The notes: generated by a model not told the origin, from the letters alone. A stretch of 64,000 nucleotides of DNA from Microcoleus sp. AS-A8 (GCA_039962225.1 JAMPKV010000024.1:1-64000), one strand, 5' to 3'. Shown: positions 44,513-56,099, counted from the stretch's first letter. Program-made: numbers and translations.

Positions 44513-47500
44513 ATGGCAACTGCACAAGCGCCTCAACAAAATACAGAAGAACTCGATCTAAAACAGCTACTGAGAACATTGACCTCTGTTAAGAAAGGTA
44601 ACTTCTCGGTACGGATGCCCATTGAGCAGACGGGCATGGCGGGCAAGATTGCCGATGCGCTCAACGATATTATTGAGCGGAATGAACGGATGGCGGCAGA
44701 ATTAGAGCGGATTAGTACGGTTGTCGGCAAAGAAGGCAAAATTACGCAGCGTGCCTCTTTGGGAAATGTTACAGGTTCCTGGTCAGCGAGTATTGATTCC
44801 GTCAACGCCCTGATTACGGATTTAGTTCAACCTACCGCTGAAACGGCGCGTGTGATCCGGGCGGTGGCGAAAGGTGATTTATCCCAAACGATCGCAACTG
44901 AAATTGAAGGCAGACCCCTCAAGGGTGAGTTTCTCGCCACGGCGCAAGTTGTGAATACCATGGTGGCTCAGCTTTCGTCCTTTTCCTCAGAAGTAACCAG
45001 GGTGGCGCGAGAAGTGGGGACGGAAGGGAAACTGGGCGTTCAGGCAGAAGTGCAAGGAGTTGCCGGTACCTGGAAAGATTTAACCGATAACGTCAACTTG
45101 ATGGCGGGCAACCTCACCGCCCAAGTGCGGAATATTGCGGAAGTGGCAACGGCGATCGCCAACGGCGACCTCTCCAAGAAAATCACCGTTGATGTCAAAG
45201 GCGAGATTCTCGAACTCAAGAATACCATGAACATCATGGTAGACCAGCTCAACTCCTTTGCCTCAGAAGTAACCAGGGTGGCGCGAGAAGTGGGTACCGA
45301 AGGCAAGCTGGGTGTGCAAGCAGAAGTTCGAGGCGTTGCGGGTACGTGGAAAGACTTAACAGACTCAGTTAACTTGATGGCGGGGAATCTTACCGCCCAG
45401 GTGCGAAATATTGCCGAAGTCACAACCGCCGTAGCCAATGGCGACCTCTCCAAGAAAATTACCGTTGATGTCAAAGGCGAAATTCTCGAACTGAAGAATA
45501 CCGTCAACATCATGGTAGACCAGCTCAACTCCTTTGCGAGTGAGGTAACCAGGGTGGCGCGAGAGGTAGGCGCAGATGGGAAGTTAGGGGGTCAAGCGGA
45601 AGTTCGGGGCGTGGCGGGTACCTGGAAGGATTTGACCGATTCGGTGAATTTCATGGCGGGAAGTCTTACGGCTCAGGTGCGGAACATCGCGGAAGTGACA
45701 ACAGCGGTGGCAAACGGCGACCTCTCGAAGAAAATTACCGTTGATGTGAAAGGGGAAATCTTAGAACTCAAAGATACCATTAATACGATGGTAGACCAGC
45801 TCAACTCCTTTGCCTCGGAAGTCACAAGGGTGGCGCGAGAAGTGGGTACGGAAGGCAAGTTGGGTGTGCAGGCGGAAGTGCGAGGTGTTGCAGGTACCTG
45901 GAAAGACCTCACCGACAGTGTAAACTCAATGGCCGGGAACCTCACCGGACAAGTGCGGAATATTGCCGAAGTTGCCACGGCAATTGCTAATGGTGACCTT
46001 TCCAAGAAAATTACCGCCGATGTGAAAGGGGAAATTTTGGAGCTGAAAAATACCATGAATATCATGGTGGATCAGCTCAACTCCTTTGCGTCTGAAGTCA
46101 CCAGGGTGGCGCGTGAAGTGGGCGCAGAAGGAAAGTTGGGGGGACAAGCCGAAGTGCGAGGCGTTGCCGGTACCTGGAAGGATTTAACCGAATCGGTGAA
46201 CTTCATGGCAGGAAGTCTTACCGCCCAAGTCCGGAATATTGCGGAAGTCACAACCGCAGTAGCAAATGGCGACCTCTCCAAGAAAATTACTGTTGATGTG
46301 AAAGGGGAAATCTTAGAGCTGAAAAATACCATGAATATCATGGTGGATCAGCTCAATTCCTTTGCGTCTGAAGTCACAAGGGTGGCGCGTGAAGTGGGGA
46401 GTGAAGGCAAGCTGGGTGTCCAAGCGGAAGTGCGAGGCGTTGCCGGTACCTGGAAGGATTTGACCGATTCGGTGAACTCAATGGCGGGGAATCTCACCGC
46501 CCAAGTGCGGAATATTGCCGAAGTCACGACAGCGGTGGCGAATGGCGACCTCTCCAAGAAAATCACGGTGGATGTGAAAGGGGAAATTTTAGAGCTGAAG
46601 AATACCATCAATATCATGGTGGATCAGCTTTCCTCCTTTGCCTCGGAGGTAACCCGAGTGGCGCGAGAGGTGGGGACGGAAGGAAAACTCGGTGTACAGG
46701 CGGAAGTGCGAGGCGTTGCCGGTACCTGGAAAGACTTAACGGACAATGTGAACTTGATGGCGGGGAATCTCACCGGACAGGTGCGAAACATTGCCGAAGT
46801 AGCAACCGCGATCGCCAATGGTGACCTCTCGAAGAAAATCACGGTTCAGGTTAAAGGTGAGATTTTAGAGCTGAAGAACACCATCAATATCATGGTAGAC
46901 CAGCTCAGTTCCTTTGCCTCGGAGGTGACCAGGGTGGCGCGAGAGGTGGGTTCGGAAGGGAAGTTGGGCGTTCAAGCCGATGTCCGGGGGGTAGCCGGTA
47001 CCTGGAAAGATTTAACCGATTCGGTGAATTTCATGGCGGGTTCTCTGACATCCCAAGTGCGGAACATTGCCGCCGTGACGACGGCGGTGGCAAACGGCGA
47101 CCTCTCCAAGAAAATCACCGTCGATGTCAAAGGCGAGATTTTGGAGTTGAAAAATACCGTGAATGTCATGGTAGATCAGCTCAACTCCTTTGCCTCTGAG
47201 GTCACAAGGGTAGCGCGAGAGGTGGGGACGGAAGGAAAATTAGGCGTCCAAGCGGAAGTGAAGGGGGTGGCCGGTACCTGGAAGGATTTAACCGATTCGG
47301 TGAACTTCATGGCGGGAAGTCTTACCGCCCAGGTGCGGAATATTGCCGAAGTCACGACGGCGGTGGCAAATGGCGACCTCTCCAAAAAAATCACCGTGGA
47401 TGTGAAGGGCGAGATTTTGGAGTTGAAAAATACCATCAACACGATGGTAGACCAGCTCAACTCCTTTGCCTCGGAGGTAACGCGGGTGGCGCGAGAGGTG

Positions 47501-50500
47501 GGGACGGAAGGGAAATTAGGCGTCCAAGCTTACGTCCGGGGTGTGGGCGGAACCTGGAAGGATTTAACCGATAACGTCAACTCAATGGCGGGGAATCTCA
47601 CCGCCCAGGTGCGGAATATTGCCGAAGTCACGAAAGCGGTGGCGAATGGCGACCTCTCCAAGAAAATCACGGTTGATGTGAAAGGTGAGATTTTAGACCT
47701 GAAAAACACGATCAACGTCATGGTGGATCAGCTTTCCTCCTTTGCCTCAGAAGTCACAAGGGTGGCGCGAGAGGTGGGGACGGAAGGAAAATTAGGCGGT
47801 CAAGCCCATGTGACAGGTGTCGCAGGGACGTGGAAAGACCTCACCGACAGTGTGAACTCGATGGCCGGTAACCTCACCGCGCAAGTGCGAGGCATTGCCA
47901 AAATCGTCACGGCGGTGGCGAATGGGGACTTGAAGCGGAAACTGATGCTGGATGCTAAGGGGGAAATTGAAACCTTAGCCGATACGATCAACGAGATGAT
48001 TGATACCCTAGCCACCTTTGCCGACCAAGTCACCACCGTGGCGCGGGAAGTGGGGATTGAAGGGAAACTGGGTGGACAAGCCAAGGTGCCGGGGGCGGCG
48101 GGAACGTGGCGAGATTTGACGGATAACGTGAACGAACTGGCGGCAACTCTTACCACCCAGTTACGGGCGATCGCAGAAGTGGCGATCGCGGTAACTAAGG
48201 GAGACTTGACGCGATCAATTGCCGTGGAGGCGCAGGGTGAAGTCGCTGTCCTCAAAGACAACATCAACCAGATGATTGCCAACCTGCGGGAAACCACGCA
48301 GAAGAACACCGAGCAAGACTGGTTGAAAACCAACCTCGCTAAGTTTACGCGAATGCTGCAAGGGCAGCGTGATTTGGAAACGGTTTCCAAACTCATCTTG
48401 TCCGAACTGACCCCCTTGGTGGGTGCCCAGCACGGTGTGTTCTACATTATGGACGGGGTGGACCATCAGCCACTGCTGAAGCTGTTGAGCAGCTACGCTT
48501 ACCGGGAACGCAAGCATCTGGCGAACCGCTTCCAATTGGGAGAAGGGTTAGTGGGGCAATGCGCCTTGGAAAAGGAACGCATCTTACTCACCGAACTTCC
48601 GGATGACTATATCAAAATCAGCTCTGGCTTGGGAGAATCTGCGCCGCGCAATGCGGTTGTCTTACCGGTGCTGTTTGAGGGAATGGTGACGGCAGTAATT
48701 GAACTGGCCTCGTTTAGACGCTTTAATGAGATTCATTTGACGTTCTTCGATCAACTCACCGAAAGTATTGCGATCGTCCTAAACACCATTGCCGCAAGTA
48801 TGCGTACAGAGGAGTTGCTCAAACAGTCCCAGTCCCTCACCGAAGAACTGCAAGCCCAGCAAAAAGAACTCACCCAAACCAACAAGCGCCTCGAACAACA
48901 AGCCCAATCCCTCAAAGCGTCTGAGGAACTGCTCAAGAGCCAGCAGGAAGAGTTACAACAAACCAACGAAGAACTCGAAGAGCGTTCGGAGTTGTTAGCC
49001 CTGCAAAACCGAGAAGTTGAGCGCAAAAATCATGAAATTGAACAGGCACGGCAGGCGATCGAAGAAAAGGCGGAACAACTGGCGCTAACGTCTAAGTACA
49101 AGTCGGAATTCCTCGCGAATATGTCCCACGAGTTGCGGACACCGCTCAACAGCCTGTTAATTCTGGCAAGATTGCTCTCGGATAACACCGAGAAGAATTT
49201 GTCGGATAAGCAAGTGGAATATGCCCGAACCATTCATTCGGCGGGTACCGACCTACTGACTCTAATTAATGACATTTTGGATCTGGCCAAAATTGAATCG
49301 GGCACCATGGGCGTTGAGATTGACCAGATGCGTTTTAGCGACCTAGCCACTCACATGGAACGCACCTTCCGCCAAGTTGCACAGGATAAGAAACTCGATT
49401 TCGCCCTAGAATTCGACTCCAGTCTGCCACGAGCCATTTATACCGACTCGAAGCGCTTGCAACAAGTCTTAAAAAATCTTCTCGCCAATGCCTTTAAGTT
49501 CACGGCTCAAGGGCAAATCAACTTGCGGGCTACCATCGCCAATCAGGGATGGAGTGTGACTCAGGATGTCTTGAATCGTGCCGCTACGGTGATTGCCTTC
49601 TCGGTGAGCGATACAGGTATTGGCATTCCCCTGGATAAGCAGAAGGTGATTTTTGAAGCGTTTCAGCAAGCCGATGGCTCTACCAGCCGGAAATACGGGG
49701 GTACGGGTTTGGGCTTGTCCATTAGCCGTGAAATCGCTCGACTGCTGGGCGGAGAAATAACTCTGGTGAGTAGCCCCGGTCAAGGAAGTACGTTTACTCT
49801 TTACCTTCCTGATTCCTACCAAGGAGGAACCGATGGGACAATGGCGCGAGGCGGCTTGACAGCACAAGGAAACGGCTGGAATTCCCCGCAACAAAGGGGA
49901 GAAGGGGAACTCTCCCCACCGCAGACGGCGAATATTCCGGCCTCTATGCTGCCTCCCGCTCCAGTTTCCCCGGTTTCCCCAGCGTCCTCTCCCGCGTTGC
50001 CTTCGTCTTCGCCAGCCATTTCTTATCTGTCAACATCGCTACCGCAGCAGGACGGGGTCGCATCCATTGCCGATGACCGGGAGAATATCCAACCGGGCGA
50101 TCGCGTACTCTTGATTATCGAAGATGACCTCAAATTTGCTCGTATCCTGTTAGATATGGCACGGCAACAGGGCTTTAAGGTGCTGGTGGCGGCTCGCAGT
50201 GATATCGGTCTAGCGATGGCGCGGGAATATCAGCCGAATGCCATCACTCTGGATATTCAGTTGCCCGGAATGGATGGTTGGATGGTACTCGATCGCTTAA
50301 AGCATGACCCGAATACGCGTCATATTCCCGTACATATCCTCACCGTTGAGGAGGGACGACAACGGGGTCTGCAATTGGGCGCGATCGCATATTTACAAAA
50401 ACCGATCAACCCCGATACGTTGCTCGAAGCCATCTCTGGCATTAAGACTTTTGTGGAGCGTCCCGTCAAAAACCTGTTGGTGGTGGAAGACAATGAGACG

Positions 50501-51271
50501 CAACGCAATAGTATTGTGGAGCTGATTGGTAACCATGATGTGTGTACAACGGCTGTGGGAACCGGTGCAGATGCGCTAGCGACTCTACAGTCAGGGCGGT
50601 TTGATTGCATTGTCCTGGATTTGGGGCTGCCGGATATGACCGGGTTTGAACTGATTGAGCAGATTAAGCAAGAACCGGGTCTTTCCCAGTTGCCGATTAT
50701 CATTTATACCGGCAAAGAACTAACGCGAACCGAAGAAGCGGAACTCAAACGCATCGCAGAAACCATCATTATCAAAGATGTGCGATCGCCAGAGCGCCTG
50801 TTGGATGAAACCGCCCTATTCTTGCACCGGGTTCAGCGTCACTTGCCAGAGCCAAAGCAGCAGATGTTGGAACAACTCTATCAATCCGACCCTGTCCTCG
50901 CTGGGAAGAAGGTGATGATCGTAGATGACGATATGCGTAACATCTTTGCCTTGACGAGTATGTTAGAGCATCATCACATGCAAATCTCCTATGCCGAAAA
51001 CGGCAGGGATGGCTTAGCGCTGTTACAACAGACTCCGGATATCGATGTCATTCTGATGGATGTGATGATGCCCGAAATGGATGGGTATGAAACGATGCGG
51101 GCTATCCGTAATATCAGTCAATTTGCCTCTTTGCCGATAATTGCCCTCACCGCCAAAGCGATGAAGGGCGATCGCGAAAAGTGCATTGAAGCTGGAGCGT
51201 CGGATTATATCACCAAACCCGTGGATTCTGAACAATTACTCTCCCTGTTGCGCGTCTGGCTCTATCGCTAG
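44513..51271 (+). CDS. Giant poly-HAMP hybrid sensor histidine kinase with three receiver domains
   Basis: A 2252-residue soluble kinase with no membrane helix. ATG 44513 ([10 protein letters not shown]) is used in preference to an in-frame TTG at 44501. Residues about 20-1260 hold 14 HAMP units (first [13 protein letters not shown]; ten near-identical units with ANGDLSKKI; two divergent ones at the end). Then come a GAF domain (about 1285-1430), a long Gln/Glu coiled coil, the dimerisation domain with phospho-acceptor His1539 (MSHELRTPL) and the HATPase ([18 protein letters not shown]). A Pro/Ser linker leads to receivers with Asp1914, Asp2036 and Asp2183. The layout resembles group III hybrid kinases of fungi, which use poly-HAMP to sense osmotic stress. 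It heads an operon with cheR and cheB genes. Confidence 0.92.
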   Translation: MATAQAPQQNTEELDLKQLLRTLTSVKKGNFSVRMPIEQTGMAGKIADALNDIIERNERMAAELERISTVVGKEGKITQRASLGNVTGSWSASIDSVNALITDLVQPTAETARVIRAVAKGDLSQTIATEIEGRPLKGEFLATAQVVNTMVAQLSSFSSEVTRVAREVGTEGKLGVQAEVQGVAGTWKDLTDNVNLMAGNLTAQVRNIAEVATAIANGDLSKKITVDVKGEILELKNTMNIMVDQLNSFASEVTRVAREVGTEGKLGVQAEVRGVAGTWKDLTDSVNLMAGNLTAQVRNIAEVTTAVANGDLSKKITVDVKGEILELKNTVNIMVDQLNSFASEVTRVAREVGADGKLGGQAEVRGVAGTWKDLTDSVNFMAGSLTAQVRNIAEVTTAVANGDLSKKITVDVKGEILELKDTINTMVDQLNSFASEVTRVAREVGTEGKLGVQAEVRGVAGTWKDLTDSVNSMAGNLTGQVRNIAEVATAIANGDLSKKITADVKGEILELKNTMNIMVDQLNSFASEVTRVAREVGAEGKLGGQAEVRGVAGTWKDLTESVNFMAGSLTAQVRNIAEVTTAVANGDLSKKITVDVKGEILELKNTMNIMVDQLNSFASEVTRVAREVGSEGKLGVQAEVRGVAGTWKDLTDSVNSMAGNLTAQVRNIAEVTTAVANGDLSKKITVDVKGEILELKNTINIMVDQLSSFASEVTRVAREVGTEGKLGVQAEVRGVAGTWKDLTDNVNLMAGNLTGQVRNIAEVATAIANGDLSKKITVQVKGEILELKNTINIMVDQLSSFASEVTRVAREVGSEGKLGVQADVRGVAGTWKDLTDSVNFMAGSLTSQVRNIAAVTTAVANGDLSKKITVDVKGEILELKNTVNVMVDQLNSFASEVTRVAREVGTEGKLGVQAEVKGVAGTWKDLTDSVNFMAGSLTAQVRNIAEVTTAVANGDLSKKITVDVKGEILELKNTINTMVDQLNSFASEVTRVAREVGTEGKLGVQAYVRGVGGTWKDLTDNVNSMAGNLTAQVRNIAEVTKAVANGDLSKKITVDVKGEILDLKNTINVMVDQLSSFASEVTRVAREVGTEGKLGGQAHVTGVAGTWKDLTDSVNSMAGNLTAQVRGIAKIVTAVANGDLKRKLMLDAKGEIETLADTINEMIDTLATFADQVTTVAREVGIEGKLGGQAKVPGAAGTWRDLTDNVNELAATLTTQLRAIAEVAIAVTKGDLTRSIAVEAQGEVAVLKDNINQMIANLRETTQKNTEQDWLKTNLAKFTRMLQGQRDLETVSKLILSELTPLVGAQHGVFYIMDGVDHQPLLKLLSSYAYRERKHLANRFQLGEGLVGQCALEKERILLTELPDDYIKISSGLGESAPRNAVVLPVLFEGMVTAVIELASFRRFNEIHLTFFDQLTESIAIVLNTIAASMRTEELLKQSQSLTEELQAQQKELTQTNKRLEQQAQSLKASEELLKSQQEELQQTNEELEERSELLALQNREVERKNHEIEQARQAIEEKAEQLALTSKYKSEFLANMSHELRTPLNSLLILARLLSDNTEKNLSDKQVEYARTIHSAGTDLLTLINDILDLAKIESGTMGVEIDQMRFSDLATHMERTFRQVAQDKKLDFALEFDSSLPRAIYTDSKRLQQVLKNLLANAFKFTAQGQINLRATIANQGWSVTQDVLNRAATVIAFSVSDTGIGIPLDKQKVIFEAFQQADGSTSRKYGGTGLGLSISREIARLLGGEITLVSSPGQGSTFTLYLPDSYQGGTDGTMARGGLTAQGNGWNSPQQRGEGELSPPQTANIPASMLPPAPVSPVSPASSPALPSSSPAISYLSTSLPQQDGVASIADDRENIQPGDRVLLIIEDDLKFARILLDMARQQGFKVLVAARSDIGLAMAREYQPNAITLDIQLPGMDGWMVLDRLKHDPNTRHIPVHILTVEEGRQRGLQLGAIAYLQKPINPDTLLEAISGIKTFVERPVKNLLVVEDNETQRNSIVELIGNHDVCTTAVGTGADALATLQSGRFDCIVLDLGLPDMTGFELIEQIKQEPGLSQLPIIIYTGKELTRTEEAELKRIAETIIIKDVRSPERLLDETALFLHRVQRHLPEPKQQMLEQLYQSDPVLAGKKVMIVDDDMRNIFALTSMLEHHHMQISYAENGRDGLALLQQTPDIDVILMDVMMPEMDGYETMRAIRNISQFASLPIIALTAKAMKGDREKCIEAGASDYITKPVDSEQLLSLLRVWLYR
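45100..47930 (+). repeat. Tandem 276-bp HAMP-coding repeat units
   Basis: About ten consecutive units, each exactly 276 bp (92 codons), recur with the marker ggcgacctctccaagaaaat at about 45164, 45440, 45716, 45992, 46268, 46544, 46820, 47096, 47372 and 47648. Neighbouring copies are nearly identical in DNA. Long antisense frames in this stretch are artefacts of the repetition. Confidence 0.9.
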
Positions 51272-51407
51272 GGACTTTTGGACAGGGGTGAAAAAAAGTA
51301 TGTAGTTAAGAAGGATGATAGCGGAGTACGGCGCAGCCCAGGAGCATTACACGACTTCATCCTTCAACGTTTACGTTTCATCGCTTACCCTGTCTTGTCA
51401 CAAGCAA

Positions 51408-52259
51408 ATGCCTGTCCCCTACTATAATCCTGTCCAAAAAAAGGACGAACTCGAACTCATCGAAATTCAGCTATTCTTAGAAGCCCTTTTTCGTTACTAC
51501 GGGTTCGATTTTCGCAATTATGCTCTCGCCTCCCTCAAGCGCCGCATCTGGAATGCTATCCGGGCAGAGCAATTAACCAGCGTTTCGGGACTACAAGAGA
51601 AGGTGCTGCATGACGTTGGCTGTTTGGAGCGATTTCTTCTGGGTCTGTCGGTCAATGTAACCTCCATGTTCCGCGACCCCAGTTTTTACATGGCTTTCCG
51701 CCAGCAAGTCGTACCGATTTTACGCACCTACCCGTTCCTTCGCATCTGGCACGCTGGATGCTCCACGGGAGAAGAGGTGTATTCTATGGCGATTCTTTTA
51801 GAAGAAGAAGGATTATACCATCGTTGCCGAATTTATGCAACCGATATGAATGAGATGGTTTTAAAACAGGCTAAAATCGGCGTATATTCCATGAAATCAA
51901 TGCAAGAGTACACCCAGAACTATCTCCAATCTGGGGGGAAGCAATCTTTCTCTCAATACTACACAGCCGCTTATGAACACGCGATGATTCGCTCCTCACT
52001 GAAAGAAAATATCATCTTTTCTCAACATAATCTAGCGATAGATGGATCTTTTAATGAATTTAATGTCATATTGTGTCGGAACGTCCTTATATATTTCAAT
52101 CAATCGCTCCAAGAGCGAGTACACAAGTTATTGTATGAAAGCATTAGTCGATTCGGCATCCTAGGGTTAGGACGCCAAGAGTCGCTGAAATTCACCCCCC
52201 ACGAACAACAGTATGAGGCGTTAGATAAGCGTGAGAAGCTTTACCGCAGGATTGGGTAG
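51408..52259 (+). CDS. cheR: CheR-type protein-glutamate methyltransferase
   Basis: About 283 residues from ATG 51408; the frame extends to 51315 but the extra residues lack family character. The N-terminal helical domain (LIEIQLFLEALFRYYGFDFRNY) leads to the SAM-binding domain with VNVTSMFRDPSFY, IWHAGCSTGEEVYSMAI (SAM loop), IYATDMNEMVL and VILCRNVLIYFN, all CheR hallmarks. It should methylate glutamates, or act on a signalling partner, in the same pathway as the kinase encoded just upstream. The gene has no adjacent chemoreceptor, so the methylation target is unknown. Confidence 0.9.
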   Translation: MPVPYYNPVQKKDELELIEIQLFLEALFRYYGFDFRNYALASLKRRIWNAIRAEQLTSVSGLQEKVLHDVGCLERFLLGLSVNVTSMFRDPSFYMAFRQQVVPILRTYPFLRIWHAGCSTGEEVYSMAILLEEEGLYHRCRIYATDMNEMVLKQAKIGVYSMKSMQEYTQNYLQSGGKQSFSQYYTAAYEHAMIRSSLKENIIFSQHNLAIDGSFNEFNVILCRNVLIYFNQSLQERVHKLLYESISRFGILGLGRQESLKFTPHEQQYEALDKREKLYRRIG

Positions 52260-52649
52260 GGATGGGAGAGAAGAGGGCGTAGAGAAAGGGGTTGAGGATA
52301 TCCTGGCTTCAGCCTGTCTGCGTGTGTCGGGGTTTTGTGGGGTCACCGACAAGGCAAACCGGAGCTCATACGAGGACAGAAGGCAGACCGGAGCTCATAC
52401 GAGAACAGAAGGAATGCCTTCGTTCTTTGTCGGCGACTATCCAGGAGATCTCGGTATGAAGCCTCTGCCAAATCTTCGATTGGGTGGCTCCCCATGGGGA
52501 GGGGTGACAATCGCGCAACAAGGGGTGCCTTCTGCCTTGCTTGTTTGGCCTTCTGCCTTATGGAAATCCCCACGTCTTGGGACTAAATTTCCGGACTGTC
52601 CATCCCCAGTCGCCAGTTGCTTCGAGTTGCAAGGGAGGCGATCGCATTC
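52260..52649. other. Gap between cheR and cheB with tandem ccggag repeat
   Basis: No gene. The notable content is the pair of 29-base tandem units at 52353-52410. It interrupts an otherwise compact signalling operon. Confidence 0.6.
52353..52412. repeat. Two perfect-phase 29-bp tandem units of the ccggag repeat
   Basis: Units 52353-52381 and 52382-52410 differ at two positions and share ccggagctcatacgag, followed by a(g)gacagaa. They are directly adjacent with no spacer, which separates them from a CRISPR array. Relatives occur at 25654 and 38515. Confidence 0.85.
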
Positions 52650-53261
52650 ATGAGGGATTGTCCCTATAAAATTGTTGTGGTGGGTACCTCACTCGGGGGG
52701 TTAAATGCTCTCCAGGTTTTGCTTCCCAGTTTACCCAAAAGGTTTCCCTTACCCGTGGCGATCGTCCAACATCGTCACAAAGACTCCAAGGATAGCTTAA
52801 GCGATTTCTTGCAGGGATATTGTCCTCTGCCGCTCACCGAAGCAGAAGACAAAGAAGCGATTATACCAGGACGAGTCTACTTAGCCCCCCCTGACTATCA
52901 CTTGCTCGTCGAAGAGGGTCACTTTGCCCTCTCGACCGAAGCAGCCGTGTGCCATGCACGACCCTCCATTGATGTATTATTTGAATCCGCCGCTGATGCT
53001 TACGCACAGGGCGTGATTGGAGTGATTTTGACTGGAGCGAGTCATGATGGAAGTCAGGGGCTGCTCAGCATCCAAGCTCAAGGCGGTTTGGCGCTCATTG
53101 AGGACCCGACAACGGCTCAAAGCCCAACCATGCCCACAGCCGCGCTCGCCGCTTTGCAGCAGCAGCGCATCTCCAACACCGTTGTGACAGCGTATTGGAT
53201 TTTGCCACTCCGTGATATTGCTCCTTTTCTCGTCAACCTTTGCCACTTGGCGCTGAGGTAG
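52650..53261 (+). CDS. cheB: CheB-type methylesterase domain protein
   Basis: About 203 residues from ATG 52650, which follows GGAGG; an in-frame TTG at 52617 is less likely. It is a stand-alone CheB catalytic domain with no receiver. Catalytic triad candidates are Ser14 in VGTSLGGL, His in IVQHRHKD and Asp in LTGASHDGSQG; PGRVYLAPPDYHLLV is another family signature. It would hydrolyse glutamate methyl esters or deamidate glutamine in the same pathway as CheR. A CheR/CheB pair next to hybrid kinases rather than a chemotaxis operon suggests an adaptation-type signalling system. Confidence 0.9.
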   Translation: MRDCPYKIVVVGTSLGGLNALQVLLPSLPKRFPLPVAIVQHRHKDSKDSLSDFLQGYCPLPLTEAEDKEAIIPGRVYLAPPDYHLLVEEGHFALSTEAAVCHARPSIDVLFESAADAYAQGVIGVILTGASHDGSQGLLSIQAQGGLALIEDPTTAQSPTMPTAALAALQQQRISNTVVTAYWILPLRDIAPFLVNLCHLALR

Positions 53262-53265
53262 AAAT

Positions 53266-55311
53266 ATGCCATCTCAAGCAAAAGTTAACGTCCTGATTGT
53301 GGATGACCACCCAGAAAATTTGATGGCCTTGGAGGCCATATTAAGCGGTCCGAACCAGCATTTGGTCAGAGCCTATTCGGGTGAAGAAGCCTTAAGATGT
53401 CTTCTGAATCAGGATTTTGCCGTGATTCTGCTGGATGTGCAGATGCCGGGGATGGATGGATTTGAAACCGCGACGTTAATCCGAAAGCGACCGCGCTCTC
53501 GGCACACACCAATTATTTTCCTCACCGCTTATAGCACTAGCGATAAACAGATGTTCAAAGGGTATTCCTTGGGCGCGGTGGACTACCTGTTCAAACCCAT
53601 TGAGCCGGATATCTTAGCCTCCAAGGTGGCGGTCTTTGTTGACCTGTTCAAAAAGACAGAAGAGGTCAAGCGCCAAGCCACCGAACTGACCATCGTCAAC
53701 GCTGACCTCCGGGAAAGTGAAGAGCGATTTCGCTCCTTGAGTGCTTCCTCCCCTGTGGGCATTTTCCTCACGGACGTCGAAGGTCGTTGTACCTACACCA
53801 ACCCACGCTTCCAATCCATTTGTGGTCTGTCGCTTCAGGAAAGTTTAGGAGAGGCGTGGTTGCAGTCGGTGCATCCGGAAGACCGCGCTCAAGTCAAGAT
53901 CGATTGGTTGAATTGGACACTGGCGAACCGTGAATACTCCAGCGAGTTTCGCGTCCAAACCCCAGACGGAACTCTGCGCCAGGTGCATGTGCGAACCTCC
54001 CCCATGCTCTCGGCTCAAGGCGAATTGCTGGGTCATGTCGGCACCCTGGAAGACATCACCAATCGCAAGTTAGCCGAAGAAGCACGCGCTCAGGTAATCC
54101 GCGAACAAGCCGCACGCATTGAGGCAGAAGCCGCGAATCGGATGAAGGATGAGTTCTTAGCCACTCTGTCTCACGAACTTCGCACACCCCTGAACTCGGT
54201 ACTCGGTTGGGCGCGACTGCTCCGTACCCGTTCCTTTGACGAAGCCACAATCGCCCGTGCCCTGGAAACAATCGAACGGAATGCCCAGACTCAGGCTCAA
54301 ATGATTGAGGATATTTTGGATGTATCCCGGATTATTCGGGGCAAGCTGCAACTCAATCTGCGCCCGATTACGCTGATTCCTGTGATTGAGGCGGCAATTG
54401 AGGCGGTGCGTCCCGCCGCTGAGGCCAAATTTCTCCAATTGGAATCCGTCCTCGATCCCTCCCTAGAACGAGTGATTGGCGACCCAGAACGCTTGCAGCA
54501 AATTGTCTGGAATCTGCTCACGAATGCGATTAAGTTTACCCCGGACGAGGGAAAAATTGAGGTGCGCTCTTTACGGGTGGGTTCTCGTGTACACATTCAG
54601 GTGCAGGACACGGGGATTGGTATCCAACGAGAATTCATCCCCTTTGTTTTTGATCGTTTTCGCCAAGCCGATAGCACGACAACCCGCTCTTATGGGGGTT
54701 TAGGGCTGGGATTAGCCATTGTGCGCCATTTGGTAGAACTGCATCATGGAAAGATTTATGTAGCTAGCGAAGGAGAGGGGAAGGGGGCGACGTTTACGGT
54801 AGAACTTTTGCTTTCTAACAGTTCTCCATCAAAACTGAGCAGTTTCAAACAACGAATCGTCATGGCAGAAGACGACGCTACTGGCTCGGAAATTGACGTT
54901 GAAACCTCGAACACGCTCACTGGATTGCAGATCTTGCTCGTCGATGATGAGCCGGACGTGCGCGAACTACTCACGACGGTAATGGAGGGGTCGGGAGCTA
55001 AAGTGATTGCTGCTGGCTCTGTTCAGGAGGCACTGCAAGTTCTGGATCAGATGCAACCGGATGTATTAGTGAGTGATATTGCTATGCCCCAGGAAGACGG
55101 TTATACACTAATCCGTCAGGTTAGAGAGCGAGAGACAACCCAGGGAGGATGTCTTCCGGCTGTAGCGTTGACGGCTTATGTGAGGGAGGAAGATTGTCAG
55201 CAGGCGATCGCTTCGGGATTTCAAATGCACATGCCTAAACCCGTCGATACAACTGAGTTAGTGCAGACTGTTGCCAATCTGACGGGGCGAGTTTTGGCTC
55301 AAGAAGTATGA
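53266..55311 (+). CDS. Hybrid histidine kinase, receiver-PAS-kinase-receiver
   Basis: A 681-residue cytoplasmic protein, four bases after cheB. Domains: receiver with Asp57 (VILLDVQMPGMDG); PAS with PAC (about 150-275: SASSPVGIFLTDVEGRCTY split around the core, ending GTLEDITNRK); dimerisation domain with His303 ([11 protein letters not shown]); HATPase (NLLTNAIKFT, VQDTGIGI, GGLGLGLAIV); receiver with Asp604 (VLVSDIAMPQEDG). It likely receives phosphate from the upstream poly-HAMP kinase or parallels it, and may relay onward through its own receivers. No DNA-binding output domain is present, so the final output lies elsewhere. Confidence 0.93.
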   Translation: MPSQAKVNVLIVDDHPENLMALEAILSGPNQHLVRAYSGEEALRCLLNQDFAVILLDVQMPGMDGFETATLIRKRPRSRHTPIIFLTAYSTSDKQMFKGYSLGAVDYLFKPIEPDILASKVAVFVDLFKKTEEVKRQATELTIVNADLRESEERFRSLSASSPVGIFLTDVEGRCTYTNPRFQSICGLSLQESLGEAWLQSVHPEDRAQVKIDWLNWTLANREYSSEFRVQTPDGTLRQVHVRTSPMLSAQGELLGHVGTLEDITNRKLAEEARAQVIREQAARIEAEAANRMKDEFLATLSHELRTPLNSVLGWARLLRTRSFDEATIARALETIERNAQTQAQMIEDILDVSRIIRGKLQLNLRPITLIPVIEAAIEAVRPAAEAKFLQLESVLDPSLERVIGDPERLQQIVWNLLTNAIKFTPDEGKIEVRSLRVGSRVHIQVQDTGIGIQREFIPFVFDRFRQADSTTTRSYGGLGLGLAIVRHLVELHHGKIYVASEGEGKGATFTVELLLSNSSPSKLSSFKQRIVMAEDDATGSEIDVETSNTLTGLQILLVDDEPDVRELLTTVMEGSGAKVIAAGSVQEALQVLDQMQPDVLVSDIAMPQEDGYTLIRQVRERETTQGGCLPAVALTAYVREEDCQQAIASGFQMHMPKPVDTTELVQTVANLTGRVLAQEV

Positions 55312-55337
55312 AAAACAGATTTTGAGGGGTTTTGGCC

Positions 55338-55739
55338 TTGTCCTTTACTTATCATCGTACAATTCGTTTCTCAGATACGGATGCGGCTGGCGTCGTTTAC
55401 TTCGCCAAGGTGCTATCGATTTGCCATGAAGGCTACGAAGCCTCATTAGCCGCATCGGGTATTAATCTCCAATCTTTTTTTAACAATGAGACGGTGGCAA
55501 TTCCGATCATTCATGCCAGCGTAGATTTCTCGCGTCCGATGTTTTGCGGCGACTCGATTATCATCCTGTTGACACCCCAACCGCTGAGTGAGGATAAGTT
55601 TGAAATTGCCTATCAAATTGTGGCAGCGTCGTCAGAGCAACCCTTGGCAAAGGCTATGACGCGCCATGTTTGCATCGCTCCAAGTACCCGAAAAAAAATT
55701 CCGCTCCCAGATGAAGTCACACAATGGTTGGATTCTTAA
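55338..55739 (+). CDS. Acyl-CoA thioesterase, probable DHNA-CoA hydrolase
   Basis: A 133-residue hotdog-fold thioesterase. TTG 55338 ([11 protein letters not shown]) is eight bases after GAGGGG and is preferred to a TTG six bases earlier. The motif [25 protein letters not shown] contains the catalytic Asp of the 4-hydroxybenzoyl-CoA thioesterase type. In cyanobacteria this family hydrolyses 1,4-dihydroxy-2-naphthoyl-CoA in phylloquinone synthesis, needed for photosystem I. Position after the kinase operon is probably chance. Other acyl-CoA substrates remain possible. Confidence 0.82.
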   Translation: MSFTYHRTIRFSDTDAAGVVYFAKVLSICHEGYEASLAASGINLQSFFNNETVAIPIIHASVDFSRPMFCGDSIIILLTPQPLSEDKFEIAYQIVAASSEQPLAKAMTRHVCIAPSTRKKIPLPDEVTQWLDS

Positions 55740-55814
55740 AGGAGCAATTCTCGCTCAGGCAGAGTGTAACCATGTCTAGTTGTGCGTGAGTCTAGCATCG
55801 AAACATCAGCCAGC

Positions 55815-56099
55815 TTAAAATTTTTCCCCTAGATTTTTTTTAAAGGAAATATTTATAAATAGCAGCTTTTTACAGGCGGAAAATAGAGCCGTGAGCCAAT
55901 TCCACCTTTTCTGATGAATCCCGACAAACGAGTATTGCTGCCATGTCTCGTCATACTCATAAAAATCGAGCATCACGATAGCCGTTTCCTCATCATCCGC
56001 CTCAACCTCAAGCTCCCGTATCGTTTTCCCATCAAGGTTGCTGACAAATAGCCCCACCCAGGTAGTCATCGGTTCACTCAATTGTCCAAAAATTATCAT
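55815..56099 (-). CDS. Small hypothetical protein
   Basis: A 94-residue protein without a recognised family. The first 65 residues are acidic and beta-rich (WVGLFVSNLDGKTIRELEVE, then DDEETAIVMLDFYEYDETW); the tail is hydrophobic and basic. A purine-rich stretch (gtagagggtagagct) precedes the ATG. The composition looks genuinely coding, but no function can be offered. It is flanked by the thioesterase and ycf46 on the other strand. Confidence 0.5.
   Translation of the reverse strand: MIIFGQLSEPMTTWVGLFVSNLDGKTIRELEVEADDEETAIVMLDFYEYDETWQQYSFVGIHQKRWNWLTALFSACKKLLFINISFKKNLGEKF

Noticed and set aside
45040-47721. Many long antisense open frames in the HAMP repeat region
   Set aside because: They recur every 276 bp with almost the same sequence, have no ribosome-binding sites and arise from the codon pattern of the repeated sense strand.
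52353-52412. Possible CRISPR repeat pair
   Set aside because: The 29-bp units abut directly with no spacer, and no cas gene or further unit is present.
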